From: JAGRGG01 sp965217265
GTDB lineage: Bacteria; Pseudomonadota; Alphaproteobacteria; Geminicoccales; Geminicoccaceae
DNA: 64,000 bases
NCBI GenBank assembly: GCA_965217265.1
Contig: CBDCHP010000004.1
Span: forward strand, 1-64,000
Reading direction: 5' to 3'
The notes under the pieces are model-generated. The model was not told where the DNA came from, ran no database searches, and worked only from the letters and a program-made list of their open reading frames with translations. Below are positions 62,951 through 64,000 of the stretch, piece after piece (within the stretch, counting starts at the first letter, position 1; each line of letters starts with the position of its first letter). Both the position numbers and the translations under genes were made by a program.

Positions 62951-63721
62951 CTAGCGCACGTCGGTCTCGTCGACGACGTTGGGGATCGGTTGCGTCGGGC
63001 GTGGGAACATACCTTCCAGGGCGTTGACGCCGGACTGAGGCCGTGCCAGCGGGGCGAGATCCTGCCGTTGTTGGCGGCGCTCCTCGGTGCTGACGCCCAT
63101 GCGCCGGTCGCGCTCCTCGACCAGTTCCGGCCGAGCCTCGCCGAAGCGGTTGAACGACCACGCCAGCGCCGGCTCGCCGAGCGGCAGACTAGCGTCACCG
63201 TCGACGCCGTGCGAGGTGTCCCAGGTGTGCCACGTCTTGCCGTAGCTGTTCATCTTGCCTTGCATCAGCGCGTGCTCGGCGACCTCGGGCAGGCCGGGCG
63301 CCACGAGTTGGCCCGAGAGGATCTCGCCGTTGTGCGGGTGCCAGTAGCGCTTCTCCGTCTCGGGCAGGGTCTCGAACAGCTTCTCGGAGACGATGTACTC
63401 GATGCCGTTCAGGTTCGCCGTGCCCGCGTTGCCGTCGTAGAGCGCGCACTGCATGAAGTCCTCGTTGACCTGCCGGCAGAAATGATGCGCCTCGATCTGG
63501 TGCTCCGGGTTGTCCTTCAGCGGGTGGAAACCGACGAGGTAGACGTTGAGCGCGTCGGTCGGCGCGTCGGTCTGCAGCGCCGTCGCCCCGGCTTCGAGGG
63601 CACTCGTCTCGGTGCTCTCGGGCGAACCCGGCACCGCGACGGCGGGACCGGTGGCGCCCGAACCCGTGCAGCCGGCGGCGAAAAGGGCGAGGGGGAGCAT
63701 GAGAAAAAGTCGTTGCGTCAT
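62951..63721 (-). CDS. DUF1264 (OBAP-like) lipoprotein
   Basis: A 256-residue protein with a lipoprotein signal (LPLALFAAGCTG). The core NVYLVGFHPLKDNPEHQIEAHHFCRQVNEDFMQC and YWHPHNGEILSGQLVAPGLP match DUF1264, shared with plant oil-body-associated proteins. Its role in bacteria is unknown. It is read away from repeat element D, which lies upstream. Confidence 0.85.
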   Translation of the reverse strand: MTQRLFLMLPLALFAAGCTGSGATGPAVAVPGSPESTETSALEAGATALQTDAPTDALNVYLVGFHPLKDNPEHQIEAHHFCRQVNEDFMQCALYDGNAGTANLNGIEYIVSEKLFETLPETEKRYWHPHNGEILSGQLVAPGLPEVAEHALMQGKMNSYGKTWHTWDTSHGVDGDASLPLGEPALAWSFNRFGEARPELVEERDRRMGVSTEERRQQRQDLAPLARPQSGVNALEGMFPRPTQPIPNVVDETDVR

Positions 63722-63754
63722 CGGTGGTGCCTCAAGATTTCGGGTGCGTTTGTT

Positions 63755-63898
63755 GAACGCTTCGCGTGCGCTGGCGCGCCGCCTTTTTTCTTCTTTTTTG
63801 CTACTTGTCCCCGAACTTGGCTCGGACGCTCGAGCTAGCCCCGGCCAAAATTGTAAAAAGAAAGAAAAGAAGCCCCGCGCAGCGGACGCGAAGCGTTC
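63755..63898. repeat. intergenic inverted-repeat element, copy D
   Basis: The arms GAACGCTTCGCGTGCGCTGG and CGCAGCGGACGCGAAGCGTTC flank a T-rich run, the core GCTACTTGTCC to CTAGCCCCGGCC, and an A-rich run. The right end supplies the TGA stop of the arfB gene. Confidence 0.8.
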
Positions 63899-64000
63899 AC
63901 TCGGCCCCCGGCCGCCCCCGCATCGCCTTGATCCGGCCGCGCTTGGTCTTGCCGGTCAGGCGCCGCTGCTGGCTCGCCCGGGTCGGCCTGGTCGGGCGGC
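63897..64000 (-). CDS. arfB: C-terminus of ArfB-type ribosome rescue factor (partial)
   Basis: Only the last 34 codons are in the window. They read RPTRPTRASQQRRLTGKTKR and GRIKAMRGRPGAE, which matches the basic tail of ArfB/YaeJ that enters the mRNA channel of stalled ribosomes. The GGQ domain would lie beyond the right edge. Confidence 0.75.
   Translation of the reverse strand, partial: RPTRPTRASQQRRLTGKTKRGRIKAMRGRPGAE

Overview
The window is very GC-rich with overlapping, operon-packed genes. The comF, grxC (glutaredoxin) and DUF1178 run near 60 kb, the TRAP transporters and the HyuA/HyuB paralogues together point to an alphaproteobacterium, perhaps Rhodospirillales-like. No rRNA or species marker is present, so this is an inference.

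1-23.6 kb is a catabolic island. A gamma-glutamyltransferase and a drug/metabolite exporter are followed by two consecutive hyuA-hyuB pairs (hydantoinase/5-oxoprolinase superfamily) running into TRAP transporter subunits. Their binding protein lies convergently. A HAD dehalogenase, a third hyuA-hyuB pair, a complete second TRAP transporter and an imidazolonepropionase-like amidohydrolase follow. TRAP import of small carboxylates feeding ATP-dependent lactam or cyclic-amide opening is the likely logic. The island lies between two copies of an 88-89 bp palindrome in inverted orientation (31-118 and 24087-24175). Each palindrome is followed about 480 bp later by one copy of a 368 bp direct repeat inside an unknown gene.

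24.1-36 kb holds phage- or island-like small genes, a five-repeat CRISPR array and a type I-E cas locus beside tRNA-Ser(GCU). cas1, cas2, cas5, cas6e, cas7 and cse2 are open. cas8e carries two frameshifts. cas3 carries one frameshift and an internal deletion removing helicase motif III. The cas2 reading frame has no stop of its own: it reads through the first repeat and first spacer and ends inside the second repeat.

36-43.8 kb carries a polar amino-acid ABC transporter followed by an N-carbamoyl-D-amino-acid hydrolase, a flavin reductase-like protein, a DapA-like aldolase and a hydantoin-racemase-like protein. A broken manganese catalase gene and a miniature Tat-exported protein follow.

44-53.5 kb is a tightly overlapping eight-gene minus-strand operon: two nucleotide-sugar epimerases (one fused to a glycoside hydrolase domain), a B12-binding radical SAM enzyme, four glycosyltransferases and a methyltransferase. 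It probably makes or decorates an unusual glycan or glycoside. 54-64 kb is mostly housekeeping and transport: TauE, azoreductase, AzlCD with an AraC regulator, a cation/proton antiporter, ComF, glutaredoxin, DUF1178, alpha carbonic anhydrase, a DUF1264 lipoprotein and the end of arfB.

From 42 kb rightward, five copies of a roughly 150 bp intergenic inverted-repeat element occur. Each abuts a gene end, and its TGAACGC terminus usually supplies the stop codon.
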